From JACJWR01 sp963842975 (GTDB taxonomy: Bacteria; Actinomycetota; Actinomycetes; S36-B12; UBA10799): a DNA stretch of 64,000 nt. The translations under genes and the position numbers were made by a program. The stretch covers positions 105,721 to 169,720 of the forward strand of contig CAWJIH010000001.1 in NCBI GenBank assembly GCA_963842975.1, read 5' to 3'. The notes below the pieces were generated by a model, which was not told the DNA's origin, searched no databases, and saw nothing but the letters and a program-made list of their open reading frames with translations. Of the stretch, positions 1 to 8,610 are shown one piece after another; positions within the stretch are counted from its first letter, which is position 1, and every line of letters starts with the position of its first letter.

Positions 1-981
1 GATGAGGCCTCAGCGTTCGGCAGCCTCTTCCTCTTCCTCGCTGCTGCTTCCCGCATCACACCGTCGCTGCTGCGCCTCAACGCGGCTGTCACCTCGGTGA
101 AGTCGTCAGCCGCCGGTGCCGAGCGCACCTTCGAGCTTGCCGACGAACTGCAACTCTCCGCGGATCAAGCGATGCCGCACGTGCCGCGGGCGCATGAACC
201 AGCGCCGCACACGACCGAGTCTGCCGGGGCCGCCGCACCCCGACCGGACACCTTCGACATTCGCGCCGAATCACTGACGTTGCGCTACCCCGGAGGTGCT
301 GCACCCGCCTTGGCTGGTTTCAGCGTGGACGTCCCGCAAGGGAGCTCGTTGGCAATTGTGGGTCCGACCGGGGCCGGTAAAAGTTCGCTTGCCGACGTGC
401 TACTGGGTATCACTTCGCCAACCTCTGGCACCGTGCGCATCGGAGCCCTTCCCCCGCATGAGTTCACCGCCGCCTTTCCTGGAGCCCTGGCGTACGTACC
501 CCAGGACGTCGCGATCATCCACGGCACGGTTCGCGCGAACGTGGCACTCGGACTGCCGGAATCCCGAGTGCGCGACGATCGGGTGTGGGAGGCGCTTGAC
601 CGGTCGCATCTGGGCGACTTCATCCGCTCCCAAACCGGCGGGCTCGACACCGAAGTTGGGGATCGAGGCGTCCGGCTCAGCGGTGGCCAGCGCCAACGGC
701 TGGGTTTGGCTCGGGCTTTCTACCAGATGCCCAGCGTGCTGATGCTCGACGAAGCCACCAGCGCCCTGGACTCTGAGACTGAACGCGCTGTCACCGACAC
801 CATCGCGGCGTTGGGCTCCGACATTACGGTGATCACGGTCGCGCACCGCCTCGCCACGATCCGCGCCGCGGAACAAGTTGTCTACCTGGACAACGGCCAG
901 CTCATAGCCCGCGGCACGTTCGACGAGGTGCGCGCAGCGGTGCCGGACTTCGACACCCAAGCCCAATTGATGGGGTTATGA
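1..981 (+). CDS. ABC exporter, C-terminal part (end of membrane domain plus nucleotide-binding domain), partial
   Basis: The frame is open from the first base, so the gene starts upstream of the window. The visible start of the protein is hydrophobic and resembles the last transmembrane helix of a type-I ABC exporter. The ATPase domain follows, with Walker A GPTGAGKSS (bases 361-387), signature LSGGQRQRL (from 676), Walker B VLMLDEATSALD and the H-loop in VAHRL. Family knowledge: such half-transporters, including the lipid-linked oligosaccharide flippase PglK, move lipid-linked sugars or other hydrophobic substrates. Its position at the edge of a polysaccharide locus fits glycan export, but the substrate is inference. 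It ends convergently with the acyltransferase, overlapping it by six bases. Confidence 0.9.
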   Translation, partial: DEASAFGSLFLFLAAASRITPSLLRLNAAVTSVKSSAAGAERTFELADELQLSADQAMPHVPRAHEPAPHTTESAGAAAPRPDTFDIRAESLTLRYPGGAAPALAGFSVDVPQGSSLAIVGPTGAGKSSLADVLLGITSPTSGTVRIGALPPHEFTAAFPGALAYVPQDVAIIHGTVRANVALGLPESRVRDDRVWEALDRSHLGDFIRSQTGGLDTEVGDRGVRLSGGQRQRLGLARAFYQMPSVLMLDEATSALDSETERAVTDTIAALGSDITVITVAHRLATIRAAEQVVYLDNGQLIARGTFDEVRAAVPDFDTQAQLMGL

Positions 982-2088
982 CTGTCCCTTCCAGGTGGCC
1001 AAGGACATCCGTCGGCCAGGTTCTTCAACGAAGTAGTAGGTCATGACTGCGAGCGCCAGGCTCAGTACCGCTGCCGCGACGACGTACCCCATAGTTCGCC
1101 CCACCACTACGCCAAGGAGCAGAATCACCGGCCAGTTCCACAGATAGAGCGAGTACGAGATTCGGCCGAGGAACTGCACCGGCCGCAGGCCCCACAGCAT
1201 CGCGGCAGGTCCACCCGCCCCCTCACCAAGTGCGAGGACCACCATCGTGGCGATGACCGTCACCAGCGCGAAGCTGCTGCCCGGGTAAATCTCAGGACCG
1301 CTCTTGGTCAACATGACGACCAACAGCACTCCCACTGCAGCCAGGACTGCCCAACCTCGGGCTACGGGCGCCACCCGCGCGCGCCACCCGACCAACGCCA
1401 GGACGCCACCGGCAGCCAACTCCCAGACCCGACCGATAGTCGCGTGATAGACCCCGTACGCATCGCCTGGCAGCGCTTTGGTCGCCCACAGCAAGGATGC
1501 TGCCGCCACCAGCGCGAGCACCACCGCCACCGAACCCGGGGCCCGACCAGGTAGGGGTGACATCCGCGCCAACCCGAGCAGCACGAGAAGGGCCAGGGGC
1601 CAGATGAGGTAGAACTGTTCCTCGATCGAAAGCGACCAGTAGTGCTGCACCGCACTGAGCGGCTCCGGACTTCCCCCCAAGTGGGCCAGGTACCAGTTCT
1701 CGACGAAGAAGAGCGAAGCCACACCATGGTGAAGCGGATTCGGGGTCAACTCAACGGACCTGATCACCAGGGAGACGGCCGTGACGCACAACAAGACAAC
1801 CAGTGCGGCCGGCAGGATCCGGCGGGCCCTGCGGGAGTAGAAATTGCGTAGCGATACCGTCCCGCTGGCCTCCCACTCATGTAGCAGTCCGCCGGTGATC
1901 AGGAATCCTGAGATCACGAAGAACACGTCCACCCCGAGCGCTCCACCCTGCGGCAAACCCACAAGATGGCCGCCAAATACAGCTGCGACGGCCAACGCCC
2001 GCAGAGCCTGAATGTGGGGCAGCAGCGGGCGCCCGGCAGGCCTCACCCCAGCAACCGATTGCCCGTGGCTCACCTGCCCTTGGCTCAC
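976..2088 (-). CDS. Acyltransferase 3 family membrane protein (OafA/YrhL-like)
   Basis: A 370-residue polytopic membrane protein starting at GTG. The N-terminal half shows the family hallmarks: an RALAV..V..GH segment with the conserved His, and GVDVFFVISGFLIT. About ten hydrophobic helices follow. There is no C-terminal SGNH esterase domain as in long OafA proteins, so this is the short form. Family role: transfer of O-acetyl or other acyl groups from the cytoplasm to sugars of surface glycans. Its place among glycosyltransferases suggests it decorates the polysaccharide made by this locus (inference). It is transcribed alone, towards the ABC exporter. Confidence 0.85.
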   Translation of the reverse strand: MSQGQVSHGQSVAGVRPAGRPLLPHIQALRALAVAAVFGGHLVGLPQGGALGVDVFFVISGFLITGGLLHEWEASGTVSLRNFYSRRARRILPAALVVLLCVTAVSLVIRSVELTPNPLHHGVASLFFVENWYLAHLGGSPEPLSAVQHYWSLSIEEQFYLIWPLALLVLLGLARMSPLPGRAPGSVAVVLALVAAASLLWATKALPGDAYGVYHATIGRVWELAAGGVLALVGWRARVAPVARGWAVLAAVGVLLVVMLTKSGPEIYPGSSFALVTVIATMVVLALGEGAGGPAAMLWGLRPVQFLGRISYSLYLWNWPVILLLGVVVGRTMGYVVAAAVLSLALAVMTYYFVEEPGRRMSLATWKGQS

Positions 2089-2257
2089 CGGCGCCCCATG
2101 GCTGCAAGTATGCCCCAGGGTGTCGCCCCGCCAACGATTGCGCGCCTTGCACAGAAGCCCACAGGAGCTTCCCGGGTAGCGTGGTCACAACGGGTGCCCT
2201 GACTCGTGGCACGACCACTTCGGTAGGGCACTGCCCCCGGCTGAGACGGAGCCCAGA

Positions 2258-3436
2258 ATGAACCCACCGGACATCGCAACCCTCGCTGGTGCCGTGCTCC
2301 AGCGCGATCGGCCGCTGTTCACTCACGAGTGGGAGGACAGCCAAGCTCGCCTGGCCGAGACCTTCGGCGGTGCCACGGTCGTGTGCACCGGGGGTGCAGG
2401 CTTCATCGCCGGGCAGTCCCTGGCTGCCATCCTGCCGCTGCGCCCGGCGAAGCTGGTGTTGATTGATTCGTCGGAGAACGGACTTGCCGCTCTGCTGCGC
2501 GATTTGCGCTCCGCCGACGCCGTGCCGCGCGGCACGATCGTGGAGCCAGTGGTCGCGGACGTCGCAGGTCCCCTCTTGCCTCGAGCCGTCGCCCAGGCCG
2601 GGCGGGTGGATGTGCTGCTGGCCTTTGCGGCGGTCAAACATCTACGTTCCGAAGGCGACGACGCTTCCATTGCTCAGATGATGCGCGTGAACATCGGTGG
2701 CACACTCGCAGCCGCACACGCCGCATGGTCGAGCAACCCCGATGCGCGGGTGTACGCCGTCTCCACCGACAAGGCTGCCGCCCCGGCCAGTTTGATGGGC
2801 GCTAGCAAGCGATTGATGGAACTGGCTCTCCTCGCGGCTGGGCCGGCGACTTCGTCGCGGTTCGCCAACGTCGCATTCTCGACCGGTTCACTGCTCGACA
2901 GTTGGCGGTCCCGCCTGGCCCGTGCCGAGCCGCTGCCGGTGCCAGCCGACACGAGTCGCTTTTTCATCTCACCTGTGGAAGCGGGTCGACTCTGCCTGCT
3001 CGCAAGTGTTGCGCCCGCCGGGGCCATGGTGGTCCCGGCGCATGGTTGCGTTCCGGAAGTGACCCTCCAGGACGCCGCCATACGGTTCCTGGCGGCCCAT
3101 GGGCTCACCGCACACATTGTGTCCCCCGGCGACAAAACCCAGCCTCGTGCCTCAGGTTCCTACCCGGTTATTTTGACTCCGCGTGACACTGCTGGCGAGA
3201 AAGCCTCGGAGGTTTTCGCCGATCCCGGCGAGGCGGTAGCGCCCTGGCTCGGCGATCTCGGGACACTCACCCCGCATGGTGACCCGGTCGCGGCCCTGCG
3301 GGTTCTCGAGTGGGTGTCGGCGCGGGCTGGGCAACCGGACCTGCCTATCGCCGGACCAGAACTCGACGAATTGATCAGCCAGGCCGTTCCGACATATGCC
3401 CACGTTCTCGGAGGCAACCTCTCCGATCGAGCCTAG
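2258..3436 (+). CDS. CapD-like nucleotide-sugar 4,6-dehydratase/epimerase (extended SDR)
   Basis: 392 residues with a Rossmann nucleotide-binding motif TGGAGFIAG near residues 44-52. Further on are VDVLLAFAAVKHLRSEGD and STDKAAAPASLMGASKR, which match the CapD/FlaA1/PglF branch of polysaccharide SDRs: AaxKH, the STDKA motif, and M-x3-K in place of Y-x3-K. These enzymes typically convert UDP-GlcNAc to a 4-keto-6-deoxy sugar. The short length lacks the N-terminal membrane part of PglF, so it is the soluble type. Likely role is supplying a modified sugar nucleotide for the polysaccharide. The C-terminal third is poorly conserved to my eye, so the substrate is open. Confidence 0.8.
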   Translation: MNPPDIATLAGAVLQRDRPLFTHEWEDSQARLAETFGGATVVCTGGAGFIAGQSLAAILPLRPAKLVLIDSSENGLAALLRDLRSADAVPRGTIVEPVVADVAGPLLPRAVAQAGRVDVLLAFAAVKHLRSEGDDASIAQMMRVNIGGTLAAAHAAWSSNPDARVYAVSTDKAAAPASLMGASKRLMELALLAAGPATSSRFANVAFSTGSLLDSWRSRLARAEPLPVPADTSRFFISPVEAGRLCLLASVAPAGAMVVPAHGCVPEVTLQDAAIRFLAAHGLTAHIVSPGDKTQPRASGSYPVILTPRDTAGEKASEVFADPGEAVAPWLGDLGTLTPHGDPVAALRVLEWVSARAGQPDLPIAGPELDELISQAVPTYAHVLGGNLSDRA

Positions 3437-3464
3437 GACGACAGGTCGCTTCCCTGCTGGCGCG

Positions 3465-4199
3465 CTAGTGCTCGCCCGCTTCTTGCTGCTGTCGCTGGCG
3501 GGACCGATGCCGGACTGCCACCGTCAGGTAGTCACCAACATCCTTACGCCTCACCCGACTGGCGTTACTCGCGTGGGAGCGACGCAGCAAGGCCACAATG
3601 GGAACTGGGACCTCACGCAGGCCCGCGCTACGGGCCCGAGCCATCCAGTCGACGAACTCGCCGATGCTGAGTTTGATGTCAAAGCCCCCGACCCGGCCGT
3701 ACAGGTCCCGGCTGAACATGGTCCCCCCGATGACCGCGGCCAGCGGAGTGTCAGCCACGTCATAGGCTCCAGTGAGGTCGATTTGGGCGCCGTCCGGGAA
3801 CGTCAACATGTGCCCCACAGCGATGTCCTGGGCGGGATCGTCGATTGCGGCCAACATCTGCCACGTCCGCGCCCGGGGCCACAAGTCGTCCGAGTCGAGG
3901 AAGGTCAGCCACCTGGCCGAACCTAATTCGGCTCCAATGTTGCGCGCCTCGCCGGGGCCAAGGTGCCCACGTTCGGCGACCAACGTCACACGCGGATCGT
4001 TCCAACTGCGCACGAATTCCGGCGTCCCGTCCGTGCTGCCGCCATCGACGATGAACAGCCGGGTGTCAATGCCGACCTGGTCCAGCGCGGAGTCGGCCGC
4101 CTGCTGGATGTGCGACACCCCGTTGAGCACGGAGATCACCACGTCCACTGAATTGTCGCCTGACAAGTGGCTGGCCGTGGGCCTGGCAGGGGTCGTCAT
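3465..4199 (-). CDS. Glycosyltransferase family 2
   Basis: The chosen ATG gives 244 residues and has a GGGA about ten bases upstream; another in-frame ATG lies 18 bases further upstream. The protein opens with VDVVISVLNG, continues with the LFIVDGGSTDGT nucleotide-binding strand and has the metal-binding FLDSDDLW. This is a GT-A fold inverting transferase of family 2, expected to be cytoplasmic and to add a sugar to the growing lipid-linked oligosaccharide. It faces the upstream SDR gene convergently and is divergent from the PqqD operon. Confidence 0.87.
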   Translation of the reverse strand: MTTPARPTASHLSGDNSVDVVISVLNGVSHIQQAADSALDQVGIDTRLFIVDGGSTDGTPEFVRSWNDPRVTLVAERGHLGPGEARNIGAELGSARWLTFLDSDDLWPRARTWQMLAAIDDPAQDIAVGHMLTFPDGAQIDLTGAYDVADTPLAAVIGGTMFSRDLYGRVGGFDIKLSIGEFVDWMARARSAGLREVPVPIVALLRRSHASNASRVRRKDVGDYLTVAVRHRSRQRQQQEAGEH

Positions 4200-4358
4200 G
4201 GCGGCAGTTTCCCACACTGTTTCGGCGATCCGTTGATCGCTGTGCGGTCACGGCGACCTCTCCACCGTTGCCGCGCTCACCAAGCCCGGCCGATTTGAAG
4301 AGTCCGTGGCGACCGGTGCATGGACTAGATTGGACAAGATCGAATCCTTGGAGGGCAC

Positions 4359-4808
4359 ATGGCCAACCCACACTCTTTCCGCATCAACCATCCGAATGTC
4401 GTCGCCGAATTCTTCGACGGCGAGGTCGTGGCGGTGAACTTGGAAACCGGCAAATATTACAGTCTCGCCGGAGTGGGGTCCGATCTGTGGTTCATGCTCA
4501 CGGAGGGGGCGAGTCTGGATGCTGCCACGGCTCACGTGCAGGAGGTGTACCCAGACGACGAGGTCCCAGGAGCAGTCGCAGAGTTCGTCACCTCCCTGCT
4601 GGAGCACCAACTCCTGGCGACTTCGCAAACGCCAGGCGGCGCCGTGCCCGAGTCACGCCTGATTTCCGATCCCAGCGACACTTTCGTCCCTCCCACCGTC
4701 GAGATGTTCTCCGACCTGCAGGACATTCTGCTCCTGGACCCGATCCACGAGGTGGATGCCGCTGGCTGGCCGGCCGCGCCAACAACGGAGCGGAACGCGG
4801 GCCAGTAA
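4359..4808 (+). CDS. PqqD-like (RRE-fold) protein, first gene of a glycosylation operon
   Basis: 149 residues with a clear GGAGG ribosome binding site five bases before the ATG. The first 90 residues match the PqqD family: the pattern 'VAVNLETGKYYSLAGVGSDL W' with a conserved small winged-helix, then a helical stretch ending in LLEHQLL. The last 50 residues are unlike PqqD and acidic. PqqD domains bind leader peptides in RiPP systems, but stand-alone homologues also occur beside HPr-kinase-like proteins and sugar enzymes, where their role is not known to me. Here the SGNH hydrolase starts three bases later, followed by two glycosyltransferases in overlapping frames. No pyrroloquinoline quinone genes are nearby, so PQQ synthesis is unlikely. 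Confidence 0.75.
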   Translation: MANPHSFRINHPNVVAEFFDGEVVAVNLETGKYYSLAGVGSDLWFMLTEGASLDAATAHVQEVYPDDEVPGAVAEFVTSLLEHQLLATSQTPGGAVPESRLISDPSDTFVPPTVEMFSDLQDILLLDPIHEVDAAGWPAAPTTERNAGQ

Positions 4809-4811
4809 CGA

Positions 4812-5897
4812 ATGGTCAGCCTCGGCTCGCTTGCAGATTCGACGCACAACTCCGGACCCGAACGTGAAGCGATCACCTACCTGGGCAACAGCATTACGGC
4901 CCAGAGCGCTGGCTACCGGACGCGTCTGCACCGGATGATCTGCCAGTCGGCCGGTCGCTCCCACCAGGAAGTGAACGCCGGACTGGGTGGGGTCGGCTCG
5001 CTGGCCTGTGCGGCAATGCTCGATTGGCTGGTCATACGTCATCGGCCCTCGCTCTGCCTTGTCGAGTGCAGCGCGGCGGACATGGGCTCAGCTACGCCGG
5101 CACGAATGATCGAGGCGTCGATCAGTAGCATCCTCGCCGATCTGGGGGCCGCCGGTATTCCCACTGCCCTCGTGCATCTCCCACGCGCCGACGTCCGGAC
5201 GACGGATCGCGACCTGGTGCTTGGCCTTTACCAACGTGCCGCCCTCGCCGCTGGAGTGCGTGAACTCGACCTGTGGTTCTTGGGCGACGCCGGACCTTGG
5301 TGGTCCGATGGTGTGCATACGACGCCAGAGGGTTCCGAGGTGTTCGCTTCAGCCATCCTGGACTTGTTGCGACGTGGGGGGTGGCCTTCCCCGCCAGAGC
5401 GGGGAACCACGGTGGCCGGTGAGCCTCGAGCAGCGCTCCGTCTGATTTCTGTACAAACGCCCTCGGTTCATCTCAGCGACGGGTGCCAGCACAACTGGTT
5501 TCGGCTCACCTTCCCCACCGTCACGGTGCCAGTCGGAGAACAGATCTCGGTAACTTCGTCGTTGCCGATCGTGGCGATGGTCGTTGTTGTCGGCACTGGA
5601 TCCGGCGTGGTCGACCTGCGCAGTGCCACGTTCACGCGCCATGTACAACTGTGGGATCGGTGGTGTATTCGTGATCGACTTCAGGTCATACACCTGCCTG
5701 AGGAGGTCGCCGCGGGGGAACCGCTAACGGCGGTCATGACGAATCAAGGGGATGCTGATTGCGACGCTTCGGGCCGATCATCACCACCCATGCGGGCAGG
5801 TGATGAGTTGACAGTCGTGGGCTTCGTCGTCCACACCGAAGTGGCAACTACCGCTGACCGAACCTCTGCTCCCTGGTGGCGAGTGGTGACGTCATGA
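4812..5897 (+). CDS. SGNH/GDSL-type hydrolase with an extra C-terminal beta-rich domain
   Basis: 361 residues. The block I nucleophile is in ITYLGNSIT, an asparagine-glycine loop follows (NAGLGG), and the block V Asp/His pair is in SDGVHTTPEGS. This is the catalytic set of SGNH hydrolases. The hydrolase domain covers roughly residues 15-195. The remaining about 165 residues look beta-rich and match no family I recognise. No signal peptide is visible, so it is probably cytoplasmic unless it starts elsewhere. It is three bases downstream of the PqqD-like gene and overlaps the next glycosyltransferase by an ATGA. Possible role is removal or transfer of acyl groups on a sugar intermediate (inference). 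Confidence 0.75.
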   Translation: MVSLGSLADSTHNSGPEREAITYLGNSITAQSAGYRTRLHRMICQSAGRSHQEVNAGLGGVGSLACAAMLDWLVIRHRPSLCLVECSAADMGSATPARMIEASISSILADLGAAGIPTALVHLPRADVRTTDRDLVLGLYQRAALAAGVRELDLWFLGDAGPWWSDGVHTTPEGSEVFASAILDLLRRGGWPSPPERGTTVAGEPRAALRLISVQTPSVHLSDGCQHNWFRLTFPTVTVPVGEQISVTSSLPIVAMVVVVGTGSGVVDLRSATFTRHVQLWDRWCIRDRLQVIHLPEEVAAGEPLTAVMTNQGDADCDASGRSSPPMRAGDELTVVGFVVHTEVATTADRTSAPWWRVVTS

Positions 5898-6664
5898 CAA
5901 GCACGCCACTGGTGAGCGTCGTGATGGCCACCCGCAATGCACAGCCGCACCTAGCCGCCGCTTTGGCCAGCGTCGACGCTCAAGGGATATCCGACGTCGA
6001 AATCATTGTGGTGGACGCCGCATCCAATGACGGCACCCGGGAGGTTGTCCACGACCATGAGCAGGCCCGCCTGATCGACCAGTCTGGGACCGGCCTTGCG
6101 CAGGCCTGGAATCAGGGGATCCGGGAGTCCAGCGCTGACTTCGTGGCCCTGCTTGACAGCGATGACGTGTGGACGCCCGGCGCGCTCAACGCCCACCTCG
6201 ACGCCCTCGTGGCCCACCCCGAGGCCCTCGCCAGCGTCGGACGGTTCGAGTTCGTCCTCGACGGCGACTCCCCTCCCCCCGGATTCCGCACCCAGCTCCT
6301 GCACGGCGATCACTGGGGGAATATGCCCGGCTGCACAATGGTGCGTCGGGGGGTGTTCGACGTCGTGGGTTGGTATCCCGAAGACCTCCAAGTGGCCACC
6401 GACATCGAATGGTTCCACCGGCTGCGCAGCAGCGGCGTCGTGATTGTGGACATCTCTCGGGTGGTCTTGCGTAAACGCGTCCATGACTCGAACCTGTCGT
6501 TCACCGCGGGCCAGACTCCGATCTACGGAGCAGAGGTGCTGCAGGTCGCACGTGCAGCCATGCTGCGCCGGCGAACCAGCACGATCGGTGACAGCCCCCG
6601 GCAGCGTCCAGCGCCAGCGCAGGAGCAGGGGCCATCGTCCACTGGGCAGAGCCCGCCATCGTGA
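5894..6664 (+). CDS. Glycosyltransferase family 2
   Basis: The start is placed at the ATG overlapping the previous stop (ATGA), which implies translational coupling; an in-frame ATG 18 bases upstream is less likely. 256 residues. The N-terminus reads PLVSVVMATRNAQPHL, then IIVVDAASNDGT and the metal-binding LLDSDDVW, a standard GT2 GT-A fold. A later DIEWF motif fits the catalytic base region. The last 30 residues are Pro/Gln-rich and low in complexity. It belongs to the PqqD-SGNH-GT-GT operon. Confidence 0.87.
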   Translation: MTSTPLVSVVMATRNAQPHLAAALASVDAQGISDVEIIVVDAASNDGTREVVHDHEQARLIDQSGTGLAQAWNQGIRESSADFVALLDSDDVWTPGALNAHLDALVAHPEALASVGRFEFVLDGDSPPPGFRTQLLHGDHWGNMPGCTMVRRGVFDVVGWYPEDLQVATDIEWFHRLRSSGVVIVDISRVVLRKRVHDSNLSFTAGQTPIYGAEVLQVARAAMLRRRTSTIGDSPRQRPAPAQEQGPSSTGQSPPS

Positions 6665-7569
6665 CCGCACCGGTGGCTTTGTTTGTCTTCAACCGGCCTG
6701 ACCAGACTCGTCGAGTCTTCGATTGCCTTCGAAGGCAGCGCCCGACTCGTTTGCTGGTTGTGGCAGATGGCCCCCGGCCCGCCGTACCCACCGACGAGGA
6801 CCGCTGCCAACAGGTCCGCGAAACGGTCACACGAGTGGATTGGCCCTGTGACGTGTCGTACCACTTCGCTGACTCGAATCTGGGCTGCGATGTGCGGATT
6901 CCCACGGGAATCGACTGGGTGTTAAGACAGGTCGGTGAGGCAATCGTGCTGGAGGACGACTGCCTGCCGCACCCGTCCTTCTTCGATTACGCCACCGAGT
7001 TGCTGTCTCGGTACCGGGACGATCCTCGTGTGGGCATGGTCGCGGGCTACCGGCGAGGGACCAAATCATCCGGGCCGCCGCCCGGGCACGCCAGTTACGG
7101 CTTCAGCCGCTACACGGAAATCTGGGGTTGGGCCACGTGGGCTGACCGCTGGACGCAATTCGACGCCAGCCTGAGTGCCTGGCAGGACCTCCGTGCGACG
7201 GACTGGCTGATTGATGCCCTCGGTGATGTCGCAGCGGCAGCGTTTTGGCATCACACCTTCGACCGAATCGCCCACGATGAAGCCCCGTGGGATGTCTGCT
7301 GGCAGTTCGCCTGCTTGAGGCGCGGCTGGCTCAGTGCCGAGCCAGCCGTCAATCTGGTGGCCAACATCGGATTTGGCCCGGACGCCACACACACCACCGA
7401 AAGGCTCGGTGACGAAGAACCCGTCCAGGAGCTGCCCCTGCCACTGAGACATCCCACGACTGTGGCAGCTGATCGAGCCCGTGACGATCAACTTGAAGAC
7501 GAGAACTTCAGCGGTAGTGTCCGCCGCGAGTTGCGGCACCTGATCAGGACTGCACGGTCCCAGAGGTGA
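6661..7569 (+). CDS. Glycosyltransferase (GT2-like, HlpA-type 'FNRP' family)
   Basis: 302 residues starting at a GTG that overlaps the previous stop as GTGA. It opens with APVALFVFNRPDQT, has LLVVADGPRP, and AIVLEDDCLPHPSFF with a DD metal site, followed by IWGWATWADRW. This combination is typical of a GT-A subgroup found in surface-polysaccharide clusters, often annotated as hemolytic protein HlpA-like. Probable role is sugar addition to a repeat unit. It is the last gene of the PqqD-led operon and overlaps the end of the convergent HPr-kinase-like gene by 26 bases. Confidence 0.8.
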   Translation: MTAPVALFVFNRPDQTRRVFDCLRRQRPTRLLVVADGPRPAVPTDEDRCQQVRETVTRVDWPCDVSYHFADSNLGCDVRIPTGIDWVLRQVGEAIVLEDDCLPHPSFFDYATELLSRYRDDPRVGMVAGYRRGTKSSGPPPGHASYGFSRYTEIWGWATWADRWTQFDASLSAWQDLRATDWLIDALGDVAAAAFWHHTFDRIAHDEAPWDVCWQFACLRRGWLSAEPAVNLVANIGFGPDATHTTERLGDEEPVQELPLPLRHPTTVAADRARDDQLEDENFSGSVRRELRHLIRTARSQR

Positions 7570-8575
7570 AACCTCGAATCGCTAACCGCAGCCCGTCATA
7601 ATCCCCCGTGCGCGGCAGACTGTACGCAGCCATGGTCCTGGCCAAGCCGACCGCGATCCGTAAAGCGCTCGCAGCGTCGTAGGGGAAGTGCTGAGTTGTG
7701 CTCTGCGCCAGGGTGGCAACGAGCGCACCCGTGGGCCGCTTTTCCGTCTGACCCGGGTCGCCGAGCAATCCGATCCCGCAGATCGGCGCGCTGGCAAGAA
7801 GCTCACCGTTTCCGGGTGTCGAAAGGAGCCAGTGTGCCTGCTTTGCACCCGCATCAAGATTGCGCGAATATTCGATCGCGGGTGGTCGGTAGGGCGAGCC
7901 GGCCTTGGTCTTGATCACGCGGAACAGCGATCGGCAGCGCCATCCGCTGCCGTCCCGCTCGACCCACACGTAATCGTCTCCACACGTGTCCAGTCCATCG
8001 TGCAAACCCACAAGCACAGTGGTGGACTTCCCTGTGCCGCCCGGACCGGGCACCAACAGCATGCCCTCGCGCGTACCCACTGTGCCCGCGTGCAGTACAG
8101 CCGCCCCCTGTGCCGCAGCCGCCCAGTGCAGAAAAAGCATGAACGGTGACGCCAACTGCCACCCGGGGATGGCCTGGTTGGTGACAAACAGTCCAATGCC
8201 CCGGACCCGATCGAAGACCCAGGCATCGCCGTTGGCCCCATCCCAGACAACCCGCCACCGGGTCGCCTCCAGACCGGGAGCGGACCCCCATTGACCAGTG
8301 AGCCGAATCGGCGCCGGCACCATGAGCTCACGCGGGGGGCCCTCGATCGAGTGGATCGTGAGGGCAGGGGCGCCGGAGTCCGGCCATGGTCCGGCCACTC
8401 CATCCATCAGTCGGGCATGGGACGAACCTGGTTGAAATGTGTGTGTGATCGCCAACGGCCCCGAACGTCCCCGCCGCGACTCCCGGGTCGACGACTCGGA
8501 CTCGACGTAGTCCAGCACCCGGCTGAACCACGCCGCCAAGACTGCGGGATCGTTGACCGGCAGTGACGTGTGCAT
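7544..8575 (-). CDS. HPr-kinase/phosphorylase-like P-loop protein
   Basis: 343 residues from the ATG at 8575; two weaker starts (GTG, TTG) lie just upstream. The middle of the protein reads AVLHAGTVGTREGMLLVPGPGGTGKSTT, given here as LHAGTVG then GPGGTGKSTT, the Walker A of the HprK superfamily, and then CGDDYVWV, the paired acids after the P-loop. The N-terminal 160 residues match nothing I recognise. HprK-like proteins with PqqD partners occur in lasso-peptide clusters (phosphorylation of the peptide) and in sugar clusters of unknown role. This one converges on the PqqD operon, so a functional link is plausible but not shown. It could phosphorylate a sugar, a peptide or a carrier. Confidence 0.75.
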   Translation of the reverse strand: MHTSLPVNDPAVLAAWFSRVLDYVESESSTRESRRGRSGPLAITHTFQPGSSHARLMDGVAGPWPDSGAPALTIHSIEGPPRELMVPAPIRLTGQWGSAPGLEATRWRVVWDGANGDAWVFDRVRGIGLFVTNQAIPGWQLASPFMLFLHWAAAAQGAAVLHAGTVGTREGMLLVPGPGGTGKSTTVLVGLHDGLDTCGDDYVWVERDGSGWRCRSLFRVIKTKAGSPYRPPAIEYSRNLDAGAKQAHWLLSTPGNGELLASAPICGIGLLGDPGQTEKRPTGALVATLAQSTTQHFPYDAASALRIAVGLARTMAAYSLPRTGDYDGLRLAIRGFTSGTVQS

Positions 8576-8610
8576 CACCGGCAATCATGACATCAGGAAG
8601 GGTGGTCGGC

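Noticed and set aside
4359..4808. PqqD as part of pyrroloquinoline quinone synthesis
   Set aside because: No PqqA, B, C or E-like gene is near, and the partners are glycosyltransferases and an SGNH hydrolase.
4359..8575. PqqD-like and HprK-like genes as the missing B1 and kinase of the RiPP pair at 61.4 kb
   Set aside because: They are more than 50 kb away, lie in tight operons with sugar enzymes, and the PqqD-like protein has its own unusual tail. A trans role cannot be excluded but nothing in the sequence supports it.
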